Positions 23,746-35,250 are shown, numbered from the stretch's first letter. The stretch is DNA of 64,000 bases from Anodontia alba (GCA_964016985.1 OZ024823.1:63880514-63944513); one strand, 5' to 3'. Notes: generated by a model from the sequence alone, not told the origin. Numbers and translations: made by a program.

Positions 23746-26020
23746 AGCTCACCTGAGCTATGCTCAGGATGATCTATAGTGATCACTTTTTGTCCATCAT
23801 CCATCCGTCGGTGCGTCCATCCGTCCGTTAACATTTTCAAACGTCTTCTCCTCTGAAGCCGCTGAGCCAATTTTGCTCAAATTTCATATGTTGCTTCCTT
23901 AGGTTGGGGGAATGAAAGATTGCTAAAATGGTCATGGTCCGTTGACCAAGTTGGCCGCCATGCCCATATATGGTAAAAACCTTTAAAAATCTTCTTCTCC
24001 AGAACCGAGGATGCCTTGGGGCTGAATCTTTGCACAAATCATTGGAGATGGGAGGTCTACCAAAATTGCTAAAATAATGGTTGTACATTGACATTTGATC
24101 TTTTTACGGCGAGGTCAAGTTTGCTTCCCTATACATTTGTATGAGCACCTTACATTTATAAGGGAAAAATGTTGAGAATCTCAAACGACTTCTCCTCTGA
24201 AACCTCTGGGCCAATGTTGCTCAAATTTCGTGTTGAGCCTCCTTGGGGCAGGGGAATATAAGGTTGCTAAAATGGTTGCAGTCCATTCACAAGATGGCTG
24301 CCATGCCCATATATGGTAAAAACCTTTAAAAATCTTCTCCAGAACAGAGGATGCCTTGAGGCTGAATCTTTGCACAAATCATCGGGGATGGGAGGTCTAC
24401 CAAAGTTGCTAAAATGATGGTGGTACATTGACATTTGACCTTTTTACGGAGAGGTTAAGTTTGCTTCCATATGCATTGGTATAAGCCCTATACATTTGTA
24501 TTGAAAAATGATGATAATTTCAAATGACCTCCTCTGAAGCCTCTGGGCCAATGTTGCTCAAATTTCAGATGGAGCCTCCTTGGGAAAGGGGAATGAAAGA
24601 TTGCTAAAATGGTCATGGTCCTTTGACCAAGATGGCTGCCATGCCCATAATGGTAAAAAGCTTTAAAAATCTTCTTCTCCAGAACCAAATAAGCTCTGGG
24701 GCCTAATCTTTGCACAAATCATCGGGGACAGGAGATCTACCAAAATTGCTAAAGTGATGGTCCTACGTTGACTTTTGACCTTTTTATGGCAAGGTCAAAT
24801 TTGCTTCTCCATGCATTTGTATGGGCCCTATACATTTATATGAGAAAAATGTTGAGAATTCATATTTTGGACATCTCCTTTATAATCCATTTGAATCGAT
24901 GATGAGCATTACGCTAAGTAGACAGATATTAGCTAAATGAGCCGATCAGCAATCCAAGATGGCCGCAATGGTTCTGCTCCATTGAACAAGATGACCGCCA
25001 GAGCTAAAAATAGAAAATCTTCAAACAACATCTTGTCCTTGGCCAATGGCCTGATTTCAAAATATTTGCACAGAAGTGTTCCTTCAGTGTCCCTCTACCA
25101 AACATTGCTAAAATGGTTCTGCTTGGCTGAACAGAATGGCAGCCAGAGCTAAAAATAGAAAAATCTTTAAAAGACATCTCCTCTGCAACCAGTGTCCAGA
25201 TTTCAAAGTAATTTTACAGAAGTGTTCCTCTTATGGCCCTTTACCAGAATTGCTAAAAACGTTCTGCTCTTCTGAACAAAATGGCCACCAGAGCTAAAAA
25301 TAGAAGAAAAAAAACAAACAAAAAAAACATTAAACATCTGCTCCTGCTCCTTGGCCAGTGGCCTGATTTCAAAATGATTTCACAGAAATGTTCCTCTTAT
25401 GGCCCTTTACCAAAATTGCTAAAAAAAGTTCTGCAAGGCTGAACAAAATGGCCGCCAGAGCTAAAATTAGAAAAAAAACCTTCAAACATCTGCTCCTTGG
25501 CCAGTGGCCTGATTTCAAAACGATTTCACAGAAATGTTCCTCTTATTTCCCTTTACCAAAATTGCCAAAATGTTTCTGCTCTGCTGAACAAAATGGTCAC
25601 CAGAGCTAAAAATAGAAAAACCTTTAAACGACATCTACGTGGCCAGTGGCAAGATTTCAAAATAATGTCACATCAATGTTCCTCTTATGCTTTTTTGCCA
25701 AAATTGCTAAAATGGTTCTGCTCTGCTGAACAAAATGGTTGCCAGAGATAAAAATAGAAAAAAAAAAGCCTTTAAAGGACAGGATAAGTAGATGAACCAA
25801 ATGACTTCTGAAAAATATCTGAATTTTTTTTTTACTTATGGCACTTTGAAAATTTCAGCATTTTAACCTTGTAAGCAAGATATCTCAAAAACTGTTTAAG
25901 CCATTGCCATGTCATAAGTTTCAAAATTTGACAGCATTGGAAAAATGTTAAATGCTATCTGCATATCTGCAGTGGCAGTTTCACTTAGGTGAACGAGTTG
26001 TGGCCCATGGGCCTCTTGTT
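23746..26020 (+). mobile_element. Chimeric Helentron-like element, cores B then E
   Basis: The head at 23746 (AGCTCACCTGAGC, TAT, GCTCAGGATGA) follows two core C units (23457-23745). Core B (23830-24860) passes through a C-like junction into core E (24955-25770). The tail (25780-26020) holds CATATCTGCAGTGGCAG, a changed subterminal repeat CTTAGGTGAACG and a GGCCCATGGGCC hairpin. The same B-E-tail order recurs at 37124-39369. Confidence 0.8.
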
Positions 26021-26388
26021 ATTACTTTTTCTCCTGAAATGAAAGGCCAATTGTCTTGAAAACTTGATAGGAAGCCTCGGGTGACTAATAGATTAAAATA
26101 GCTAAAATCATTCTGATTGGAAATCCAAGATGGCCAACCATGGCTGCCATCTTGAAAATCTATTTTTCGCTCCTTTTGAACCAAAAGATCAGTTGACTCC
26201 AAACTTGGTAGGAAGCATCAGGGAGACTTGTAGATAAAAAAGAACTAAAATCATTTTGATCAGAAATCCAAGATGGCCACCATGGCTGCTATCTTGGAGA
26301 TCTGTTTTGCCCTTCTTTTCCTGAACTGAAAGGCCAGTTTATAAGGTAATCAGGTGAGCGATAAAAGGCCATCTTGGCCTTCTTATTT
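26021..26388 (+). repeat. Core C units with tail
   Basis: Two to three core C units end in ATCAGGTGAGCGAT and an AAGGCCATCTTGGCCTT hairpin with TCTTATTT near 26388. No head is present. Confidence 0.7.
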
Positions 26389-27024
26389 GTATGTGGCATA
26401 AATATCTTTTTCTCAAGGTGAATCTCACTAGAATTGTCTTGTAATGGTTATTCTAATAAGTAACCACAGATATGTTTTTGTGTAAAATAAGACAATAATA
26501 TCATTTTTAAATATCCACAGATATATTAAATATACTATGAACAAATAAGCAACAATAACAACAACAACAACAATGATAATAATAGTAATAATAATAATAA
26601 TCCAAACTTGGACAAAATCACCAGATCAGTGACTTGATTAATTAATTAGGTAATTTCTAGAACATCTAAAGTCACCAGTAAAATGCTTTCGTATGTCAGA
26701 CTGTCCAAAGATGCAGGCAGGCATAGGTCTACACAGTTTTCATGTACATGTAAATACAGACCTGTAGTAATTTCAGACATTCCTTCTGAAATAAAAGAAT
26801 ACACATCAGCTGACCTTAACTACTACTGACCACAGGTTGATTGCTTTATAGATATAAATCTTATTTTTCACAGACAAGAGTTCACTGCTGGGATCAGATC
26901 AACATTTCCTGGTGATAAACAGTTAAAGCACTTAAGCCAGTTTTATGCATTACATAAGGACTCAGTGGAACTCACCAGTCTCTAATGGCCAGCCTTTATA
27001 GTCATGATATTATTTTGGTGTTGA
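26389..27024 (+). other. Intronic sequence with microsatellites
   Basis: Mostly unassigned. (AAC)n and (AAT)n-type microsatellites lie at 26550-26603. No exon was recognised. Confidence 0.5.
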
Positions 27025-27370
27025 AGTTGGCTAGCTGTAAAAGTGCTTTAAACCCCAGGTGGTTTACTCTGCTGACCGTTCTAAGGTGGTGGTCCCGGTG
27101 TTGGTCTTACTTATTGTTGCTTTGTGGTTTATTCTACGAGGTGATTTGTTTTATGTCTTAACCTTGTGTTATTTTGTTCTTGTGCTTTTCAGTCCTTTTA
27201 GTATTGCAATTACCTCGCTTGTGGAAGAGAGAGCTAATCTTAGTGCTTTTCATACATTTGTTCAATTTGTGCTTGTTTGGTTTTATCAGTTTCCTCTTCC
27301 TCTTGGTGTATGGAAAGGGCTGCAGTTTGTGATTGTGGCACTCCCTGGACTTTTCTCTTACCTTTTTTTT
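27025..27370. repeat. Second copy of block X
   Basis: Matches about 16460-16800 in the same orientation, including CTGACCGTTCTAAGG and GCACTCCCTGGACTTTTCTC. No flanking RT or inverted termini are seen here, so it is a solo fragment. Confidence 0.75.
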
Positions 27371-27989
27371 ATTTTAGTGGATTATCAAACAGGAATATAA
27401 GAATACATATTTAATCACAGGAGACTGGAGCCCGTCTAGGGTAAAGGCAATTCAAAATAGTTAAAAGTTTGCCAATCTGCCTCTTAGTTTGGTTGCCATG
27501 GCAATAGAAAACTCCCAAAGACTTATAATGGGAAAATGTTTAAATTGCATTTTCTCCTTAACCAGTGAAGTGATGTGAAACATATTTGGCAGTTATGATC
27601 ATTTTATGATTGTCTACCCAGTTTATGTGTTTTATGACCAGTGACCGTTTTGTTTAGTTGCCATGGCAAAATTTTAAAGTAGGAAAGTTTGTAAAGCACC
27701 AGCAAGGAGAAAAGACCCCGTTAAGCAGCAGCAGAAAAAAAAAAGACCATGTTAGCACCAGCAGGGAAAGAAGAACCTGTTGAAATTGTCTCTTGTCTGG
27801 CCTTGTAAAGAAACATAGGACGTGTAGCATAGGTGGGAGTGGCAACATGCAACTGGAATACCTCTTTCTCCCATTATTTCTTTACTTATTCAATGAAGAT
27901 GAGAGCTTGGCAAATATGGTAAAAAATAATAATAAAAACACATTCTTCTTCAAAACCAAGAACTGCTCAAATGATGATCCTTTCATTAG
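27371..27989 (+). other. Degenerate repeat-like intronic sequence
   Basis: 27530-27680 has the style of an old tandem-core unit (GTTGCCATGGCAA twice, near 27490 and 27658). The remainder is unassigned. Confidence 0.4.
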
Positions 27990-28080
27990 TTGCAATGACA
28001 GGATTGGAAAAATGTTGCATAACATCTGCATATCTGCAGTGGCTATTTCACTCAGGTGAGCGAGCCATGGCCTCTTGTTT
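27990..28080 (+). mobile_element. Orphan Helentron-like tail abutting a splice acceptor
   Basis: ATTGGAAAAATGTTGCAT, CATATCTGCAGTGGC, CTCAGGTGAGC (28051-28061) and a GAGCCATGGCCTC hairpin ending CTCTTGTTT. It is the tail type seen at 10060-10162 and 39290-39369. Its end lies about 10 nt before the exon at 28090, and its terminal TTGTTT forms part of the pyrimidine tract. Confidence 0.85.
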
Positions 28081-28089
28081 CTATTTCAG

Positions 28090-28314
28090 ATGGTTGAGAA
28101 GCATGGTAGTGCATACTTGGTTGAGAATACGCCAGTAGTTCACCGCGACCTACATAACCTGCCTCGTAGTGAGGCAGAGTGGAGGTTTATAAAAGAGACA
28201 TCTGTCTCACCAGCAGCCCACAACTTACACTTCTACAGACTAAAGAAGAAGAAAACTGATAAAATATTCAATGCATGGCTTGGTATATGCGCTAGAGGAA
28301 TAGAAATGTATGAG
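28090..28314 (+). CDS. FRMD6-like: FRMD6/Willin-like FERM protein, exon c (F2/F3 lobes)
   Basis: A 225-nt exon, exactly 75 codons, phase 0 to 0, with acceptor TTTCAG and donor GAG|GTATGT. It reads MVEKHGSAYLVENTPVVHRD, continues through SEAEWRFIKETS, and ends LHFYRLKKKK...WLGICARGIEMYE. The HxD...L..SEAxxxFIxE linker and HFYRLxKxK...LGI..RGI..(F/Y) strands match the F2-F3 transition of FRMD6-type proteins. The Met is internal, not a start, because the frame continues from ...YFPAW at 6864. Its 3' splice site adjoins a transposon tail. Confidence 0.95.
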
Positions 28315-28366
28315 GTATGTCAGTTTATTGGTAAAACATCTTGTTGAAGTTTGTCTTCAGGAAGGT

Positions 28367-28512
28367 ACCAACAGTGAAGGCCCATTTCAGCTTATGCATC
28401 CATGCAGTCTGATAAGGAGCTTTGCTACAGTATCTAGTGATTCTGTAAGTGGACAGTGAAGACACTGATCAAGACTGCATGGATGCAAAGCCTTGTATCG
28501 GCCTTCCCTGTC
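28367..28512. repeat. Degenerate fold-back
   Basis: GCATCCATGCAGTCTGAT (28398-28415) is mirrored by GATCAAGACTGCATGGATGC (28467-28486), with weaker outer arms (GGAAGG against CCTTCC). It is an imperfect MITE-like hairpin downstream of the exon. Confidence 0.55.
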
Positions 28513-28802
28513 TACACCTGCTACAAAGACCTATTTTTGCAATTGCAGATAGTTAAAAATGTTCCATGAATATATTGATCTTCTTTCTCTGAGGAGTATT
28601 TAAAATTATAAAATTAAATACGACTGCAATAAAAAGAACTGGTACTACAGATATTTTATTGTCTATTTAGCTTTCTGTTGGTAACCTATGTTCAGCATTA
28701 GCATACCAGTTTGTACATACACTGCAATGCTGATATAATGCAGATGCTGGGGTCCAAGGTAGCTGACCATGTCATATTTGTGTTCATCATTTTGCATATT
28801 TT

Positions 28803-28956
28803 CAGTTGTCAGTTTCTGGCGAAAGAATGTGCACAATACTGGTTCACCGCTTAGAGGACTAAGCCAGCCCAGTAAACGTGTGGTTAGGTAAACTGACCGC
28901 GCTCGACATGACCCCACTGCGTTGAATGGGCCGTAAAACCTCAACACAAACAAAAA
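28803..28956 (+). mobile_element. 5'-truncated SINE, family 1
   Basis: CAGTTGTCAGTTTCTGGCGA through CCTCAACACAAACAAA matches the 3' half of the SINEs at 21968 and 33239. The tRNA-like head is absent, so it is a 5'-truncated or decayed copy. Confidence 0.85.
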
Positions 28957-29315
28957 CAGACCATTATCTCATAAATTTAACCTATTGTTAATATCTAATA
29001 AACAGATTACCACTTATTGTTTTGTTTTCATTTATAATCATCACGTGTTGAAAGCGTCCAGGTGAAAAAAATTGCATGCTGCTTTCCTGCTTTGTTGTTT
29101 GTTTGTTTGCGATAATCCATATTATGAATGCGGGTAGCAATCTACCTATTCTAAAAATAATGTGAGGTGCATTATGACATTATTTTTTGAGTTTATCTCA
29201 ATGGTCTTTCGGGGTTCAAAAGGTGTTTTGCATTATTTGCAAACAGTACTGCTGAATTTTGTTTTATTATTATTATTTATTTATTTATTGTTTTTTTTTT
29301 TTGTTTTTTTTTATC
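28957..29315 (+). other. Unassigned intronic sequence
   Basis: AT-rich, with ATT/TTAT runs near 29265-29310 leading into the T tract before the next element. Nothing gene-like was seen. Confidence 0.4.
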
Positions 29316-32299
29316 TCACCTGAGTCAAAGGCTCAAGGTGAGCTTTTGTGACCGGTCTTAGTCCGTCGTGCGTCTGTCAACAATTTACTTAAAAGACATC
29401 TCCTCCTAAACCGATGAAGGATTTTGAAATAATTTTACAGGAATGTTCCTTGGGTGACCCTCTACAAAAATTGCCTAAATGGTTCTGCTCCGCTAAACAA
29501 AATGGCCACCAGAGGTAAAAATAGGAAAATCTTAAAATGACATCTCCTCCTGGACCACTGAATGGATTTTGAAATAATTTCAAAGGAATGTTCCTTAGAT
29601 GACCTTCTACCAAAGTTGCCTAAATGGTTCCGCTCCGCTAAACAAAATGGCCGCCAGAGTTCAAAATAGAAAAACCTTTAAAAGACATCTCCTCCCAGGC
29701 CAACAGCCTGATTTCAAAATAATTTCACAGAAATGTTCCTCTCATGCCCCTTTACAAAAATTGCTAAAATGGCTCTGCCAAACAGAATGGCCTCCAGAGC
29801 TAAAAATAGAAAAAAACCTTTAAACGACATCTCCTCCCAGGCCAATGGCCGATTTCAAAATAATTTCACAGAAATATTCCTCTCATGCCCCTTTACCAAA
29901 ATTGCTAGAATGGTTCCGCTCTGCTAAACAAAATGGCCACCAGAACTAAAAATAGAAAACCTTTAAACGACATCTCCTCCCAGGCCAATGGCCCAATTTC
30001 AAAATAATTTCACAGAAATGTTCCTCTCATGCCTCTTTACCCAAATTGCTAAAATGGTTCTGCTCCGCTAAAGGCCGCCAGAGCTAAAAATAGAAAAAAC
30101 CTTTAAACGACATCTCCTCCCAGGCCAATGGCCGATTTTCAAAATAATTTCACAAAAATGTTCCTCTCATGCCCCTTTACCAAAATTGCTAGAATGGTTC
30201 TGCTCCGCCAAACAAAATGGCCACCATAGCTAAAATTAGAAAACCTTTAAACGACATCCCCTCCCAGGCCAATGGCCCAATTTCAAAATAATTTCACAGA
30301 AATGTTCCTCTCATGCCCCTTTACCCAAATTGCTAAAATGGTTCTGCTCCGCTAAAGGCCGCCAGAGCTAAAAATAGAAAAAACCTTTAAACGACATCTC
30401 CTCCCAGGCCAATGGCCGATTTCAAAATAATTTCACAAAAATGTTCCTCTCATGCCCCTTTACCAAAATTGCTAGAGTGGTTCTGCTCCGCCAAACAAAA
30501 TGGCCACCATAGCTAAAAATAGAAAAACCCTTTTAAACGACATCTTCTAGGCCAAGGGCTCGATTTCAAAATAATTTTACTGAAATTTTCCTCTAATGCC
30601 CCTTTACCAAAATTGCTAAAATGGTTTGGCTCCGCTGAACAAAATGGCCTCCAGAGCTAAAAATAGAAAAAGGGTGTAGAGACATCTTCTCCTAAACCGG
30701 TTAATGGATTTTGAAAAAATTTTACAGGAATGTTACTTGAGTGACCCTTTACCAAAATTGCTAAAATGGTTCTGCTCCGCTGAACAAAATGGCCACCAGA
30801 GCTAAAAATAGAAAAACCTTTAAACGACATCTCCCATGCCAGTGGCCCGATTTCAAAATAATTTTACTGAAATGTTCCTCTAATGCCCCTTTACCAAAAT
30901 TGCTAAAATGGTTTGGCTCCGCTGAACAAAATGGCCGTCAGAGCTAAAAATAGAAAAAGGGTGTAGACTGTCATGCGTCTGTCAACAATTTACTTAAGAG
31001 ATATCTTCTCCTAAACCAGTTAATGGATTTTGAAATAATTTTACAGAAATGTTCCTTGAGTGACCCTCTACCAGAATTGCTAAAATGGTTCCACTCTGCT
31101 GAACAAAATGGCCACCAGAGCTAAAAATAGAAAAACCTTTAAACGACATCTCCCATGCCAGTGGACAATTTCAAAATAATTTCACAGAAATGTTCCTCTA
31201 ATGCCCCTTTACCAAAATTGCTAAAATGGTTCCATTCTGCTAAACAAAATGGCCTTCAGAGCTAAAAATAGAAGAATCTTTAAACAAGATCTCCTCTTAG
31301 GCCTATGATCGGATTTCAAAATAATTTCACAGATATGTTCCTCTTATGACCCTTTACCAAAATTGTTAAATTGATCCGTTTGGCTGAACAAAATGGCCAC
31401 CAGAGCTAAAAAAAAGAAAAAGGGCATAGACTGTCATGCATGTCAACAATCTACTTAAGAGACATCTCCTCCTAAACAGGTTAATGGATTTTGAAATAAT
31501 TTTACAGGAATGTTCCTTGAGTGACCCTCTACCAAAATTGCTAAAATGGTTACGCTCGGCTGAACAAAATGGCCACCAGAGCTAAAAATAGAAAAAAAAC
31601 TTTTAAAGGACATCTCGTCCCAGGCTAATGGCCAGATTTCAAAATAATTTCTAAGAAATGTTCCTCTAATGCCCTTTTACCAAAATTGCTAAAATGGTTC
31701 TGCTCCACTAAACAAAATGGCCACCAGAGCTAAAAATAGAAAACCTTTAAACAACATTTCCTCTTATGTCCCTTGACCAAAATTGCTAAAATGGTTCCCT
31801 TTGGCTTAACAAAATGGCCACCAGAGCTAAAAATAGAAAAAGGGCATAGACTGTCATGTGTCTGTCAACAATTTACTTAAAAGACATCTCCTAAATGGGT
31901 TAATGGATTTTGAAATAATTTTACAGGAATGTTTCTTGAGTGACCCTCTACCAAAATTGTTAAAATGGTGCCATTCAGCTAAACAAAATGGCATCCAGAG
32001 CAAAAAAAAGAAAATCTTTAAACAACATCTCCTTCTAGGTCAAGGGCCTGATTTCAAAATAATTTCACAGAACTGTTCCTCTAATACCCCTTTACCAAAA
32101 TTGCTAAAATGGTTCTGCTCTGCTGAACAAAATGGCCACCAGAGCTAAAAATAGAAAAACCTTTAAACAACATCTATTCCTAGGCCTATTGCCTGATTTC
32201 AAAATAATTTCGCAGAAATGTTCCTCTGATTAAGTCATATTTTCCTTGAGTGCTATGATACTCAGGTGAGCGATATAGGGCCATCATGGCCCTCTTGTT
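29316..32299 (+). mobile_element. Helentron-like element, core E with higher-order repeats
   Basis: The head at about 29314 (TCTCACCTGAG, TCAAAG, GCTCAAGGTGAGCT) has a short GTCCGTCGTGCGTC block. About 19 core E units near 145 bp carry AAAATGGCCACCAGAGC and GCTAAAAATAGAAAA. A head-like fragment (AGACTGTCATGCGTCTGTCA) recurs near 30965, 31430 and 31850, giving a 430-470-bp higher-order period. The tail has CTCAGGTGAGCGATATAGGG and a GGGCCATCATGGCCC hairpin with TCTTGTT. Confidence 0.87.
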
Positions 32300-33110
32300 T
32301 TGTTGACACTGTCAGATTTGAGTTCCTGGGTATCTTCACTTAAATTTTTGCAAAAGAAATCAGCTTCATAAGCACATGACTATCATGTGACAACCACTTG
32401 CGGTAATTTTAAAATGGCGACACACTTAGCCTGATGCAATTACAATTGCGTGTGCGATTACATTTTTGCAGCTTTCTTGAAAAAAATTTTAGTATGATTG
32501 ATAGCTACAGTATTAACTTTGTTCGCTTTATTGGCCACAAGGTAGGTTGAGTGCAGTGGACCATTAAAATAATAGTAATTGATGCAAATCATCATAAATC
32601 ATCAAATTACCGTAAAGCTTAAAATTAATGAAAACAAATACATTTGTTCTTGACATTTTTCTGTATTTTAATAAAACAATTGGGAGCCATGGATCAACCA
32701 TGTTATACTGATATCCGCAGTTAAATGATTATTGTTATATTGGTGTTGCAGTGTACTTGGCTTTAGAAAAAAAATCCTCCAGAGGGAAGTAGTATACAAT
32801 TATAAATTTGTTCACTCATTTTATATATTTTGGCCTTCTTCAATAACAACAAAATACACTGCTATTTACAATTTAAGAAACCATGTCTGTTCATAACGGA
32901 AGTAAACAATGAACATGGAAGCAACATCAAAGAATAACATAGATGTTGCGTCAAAATGGGTTCACGGCATTATGCGCCAAAACACAATAAATACATGCTT
33001 GTTTTGTTTGAAAATGGGCTTTCATGTAATATTTTGTTTATACAGTAATGCATGAAGAATTCCTTGATTATTGATTAATTGATAAATCACAATTTGTTTT
33101 TGCATTACAG
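32300..33110 (+). other. Intronic sequence without recognised features
   Basis: AT-rich unique-looking sequence leading to the acceptor TGCATTACAG. No repeat was recognised. Confidence 0.5.
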
Positions 33111-33182
33111 GATTTAGAAGATGGATTCAAAGACTTGATATCTATTTTTCTGTGGCCAGATATTGGTAAACTAACTTTTGAT
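33111..33182 (+). CDS. FRMD6-like: FRMD6/Willin-like FERM protein, exon d (F3 lobe)
   Basis: A 72-nt exon (24 codons, phase 0 to 0), acceptor GCATTACAG, donor GAT|GTAAGT. It reads DLEDGFKDLISIFLWPDIGK then LTFD. The F-W-x-(D/N)-I/V-GKL-F pattern is the F3 (PH-like) strand that in FERM proteins follows the LGI...RGI strands of the previous exon. Short as it is, its phase, splice sites and motif position all agree. Confidence 0.92.
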
Positions 33183-33238
33183 GTAAGTACCACTTTATGT
33201 TCAGGAATTCCTTGCTAATTATTGTCATAAAATCAATA

Positions 33239-33543
33239 GACGGCCTTGGTGGCTCAGTTGGATGTGCATCCAACTGAAGACCAGGAGGTCGTGGGTTCAA
33301 GCCCCACCGAGGTCGGCAACATTCTTTTGTGGAGATTGATCATGAAATATTTTCTAGGGTCATTCTCTCCCTTCCACTGATTCAAGAAGAGCAGTTGTCA
33401 GTTTCTGGTGAAAGAATGTGCACAATACTGGTTTACCGCTTAGAGGACTAAGCCTGCCCAGTAAACATGTGATTAGGTAAACTGACAGCGCTTGACATGA
33501 CCCCATTGGGTTGACTGGGCCGTAAAACCTCAACGTAAACAAA
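33239..33543 (+). mobile_element. tRNA-derived SINE, full length (family 1)
   Basis: A 305-bp insert flanked by an exact 13-bp duplication CATAAAATCAATA (33226-33238, 33544-33556). A box TGGCTCAGTTGG, B box GGTTCAAGCCC. The body matches the copy at 21968. It sits 56 bp downstream of the exon d donor, in sense orientation. Confidence 0.94.
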
Positions 33544-33790
33544 CATAAAATCAATATTGCCAGAATAACCAATACCCAAGCACCAAATTCCAGACCAGCT
33601 AAGGCATCTGCTCTGGTCAGCATGTTCTACTGTTCCACATATAATTGGGATTTGTGGAATATACATGTATACTATCATCATATGTATGAAATGATGAAAT
33701 GAAAATTCTTGCATAAATATTGAACAGTCAGCCATTATTGAGCATCATTATAGTGCAAAGGTCTGGTTTAAAAGGGTATCCAGATAAATG

Positions 33791-33901
33791 TTTTTTTCTT
33801 ATTTCTCCACAAAAACATATGTTTTGGGAACTCATTAGAAGCATGAAGTTGCATCTGATGACTAGTGCAACATGTTTTTATGGAGAAATAAGAAAAACAT
33901 C
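33791..33901. repeat. Fold-back with CATTAGAA core
   Basis: TTTTCTTATTTCTCCACAAA on the left is mirrored by TATGGAGAAATAAGAAAAAC on the right, with ACTCATTAGAAGC inside. It shares the CATTAGAA core with fold-backs at 5645 and 63721. Confidence 0.65.
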
Positions 33902-34125
33902 AATCTTTTTTTTGTAATGAAAAATTATCTTATCTAGAGAGCTGACATTGATGATGAGGAGGATGATGATGATGATGTTATAACTTGAGTAAATAACCTT
34001 TTCAGTTGTCAGACTTTAATTTTCATAATTTTGTCTGTATTTTACTCTAGAAGAGGAACTGTAAACTTTTTTATGTTTCTTGCATATGTTTAACTAACAA
34101 AAGACCTCATAAAATATTTTTCCAG

Positions 34126-34297
34126 AAAAAGAAGTTTGAAATACGTTCAGTTGGGAGTCCTGCAGGGAGAAAGTTTACCTACTACACAGAGTCCGATATC
34201 AAGTCAAAGTATCTTCTAACACTTTCAAGAAATACACACATGTTCCAAATGGCAATACAGCCCAAACTCATTGAGATCAGACATTTAGAAGAGGAAG
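34126..34297 (+). CDS. FRMD6-like: FRMD6/Willin-like FERM protein, exon e (F3 lobe end)
   Basis: A 172-nt exon, acceptor TTTTTCCAG, donor GAAG|GTATGT, phase 0 in and phase 1 out. It reads KKKFEIRSVGSPAGRKFTYY, then TESDIKSKYLLTLSRNTHMF and LIEIRHLEEE. KKFEI...(K/R)xxYYT...SRxLLxLxxxxHxxxM is the end of the F3 lobe with its C-terminal helix. The YYT and LLxL...SxxH blocks are close to recalled FRMD6 sequence. No disruption. Confidence 0.94.
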
Positions 34298-34402
34298 GTA
34301 TGTGCTTTTGCTATTATTAAAGGTGCATGTACTTGAATAAGGGTAGAAAGGTTTTATTGTAGTGTACTGTATTACATGTATAGTGAAATTGATGGTATTT
34401 TT

Positions 34403-34627
34403 GTTGCACCTGCATTAGTATGGGCAACTTAGGCGTGCAAGTTTCTCTCTGTTCGTTTGTTCCTTCATCCGTTCGTCAGTGAACTTACGTCCAACCTAGC
34501 ATCCACCCTAAATGTAAAACTTCACTGTTAGTTTAACTCGACTGATTGTTTTATCTCACTGAGGTAAACAAGGATGGCATCTTACTCGTCTGGTGCTTGT
34601 TTTCACATTTTAGTATGCAGGTGCAAC
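34403..34627 (+). mobile_element. Coreless short Helentron-like element
   Basis: GTTGCACCTGCAT (34403-34415) and ATGCAGGTGCAAC (34615-34627) are perfect 13-bp inverted subterminal repeats. A CGTTCG/TCCG-rich tract follows the head. Only about 225 bp lie between the ends and there is no tandem core. Confidence 0.65.
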
Positions 34628-35052
34628 ATAAGCTTCAACGAAGTTTTTTTTTTATTTCTTTCTTTCTCAGAAGATAGGTTTTGACATTTCATGCAAGAAA
34701 GATATCCATAATTTTTGACTGAAAAAAAGTGCCTTATGTAGAGCTATGAGGTAAATGCCGGAATGCTTGAGCTCTAGGATACAGAGATCTTTCCTGTGGA
34801 GGTCTTTCTGAAAATACCCTTCTTATGAGAATTAAGTTTTAGAGACAAATGTTTCATCTCACCAATGTATACGTTTACAGTTTACCTATATGTTGTTGAT
34901 TATATTTTTCAGTAAAAGAGAAAATTACTAGCCTTCGCGAAACAACTTTGCATATCTACAGTTTCAAACCCATTTAAAGAACAACTCCTGATTTTGCTGT
35001 CAAACTACTCCTGTTTCACTTTTCCATAACAATACCATTTCTTTATTTTTAG

Positions 35053-35250
35053 ATAAAAGAAGATACAGAGAATCTTATATCTACAGTGATCCACGAGACT
35101 TGGTAACGAATGGGGCATACCGTAGCAATATTTCTCCTCGTTCCAAAGTGGCGATGGGGAACAGATATTCCGTAGTTAGTGATGCCAGTTCCAATACAAC
35201 TTCTGGAATAGCCAGTGATAAAATGACTGTCAGTTTTGAAGACAGTGATG
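35053..35250 (+). CDS. FRMD6-like: FRMD6/Willin-like protein, exon f (post-FERM)
   Basis: A 198-nt exon, acceptor TATTTTTAG, donor GATG|GTAAGC, phase 1 in and phase 1 out. The split Asp codon joins exon e. It reads DKRRYRESYIYSDPRDL, then a polar Ser-rich segment including SVVSDASSNTTSGIASDK and SFEDSDG. The (K/R)xYRESYI...DL string right after the F3 helix is the best family diagnostic, because it resembles the post-FERM start of FRMD6. Downstream exons were not recognised in the window. Confidence 0.93.

Noticed and set aside
33940..33980. Acidic GAT-repeat exon
   Set aside because: GATGATGAGGAGGATGATGA is a simple repeat with no flanking splice sites that fit the gene's phases.
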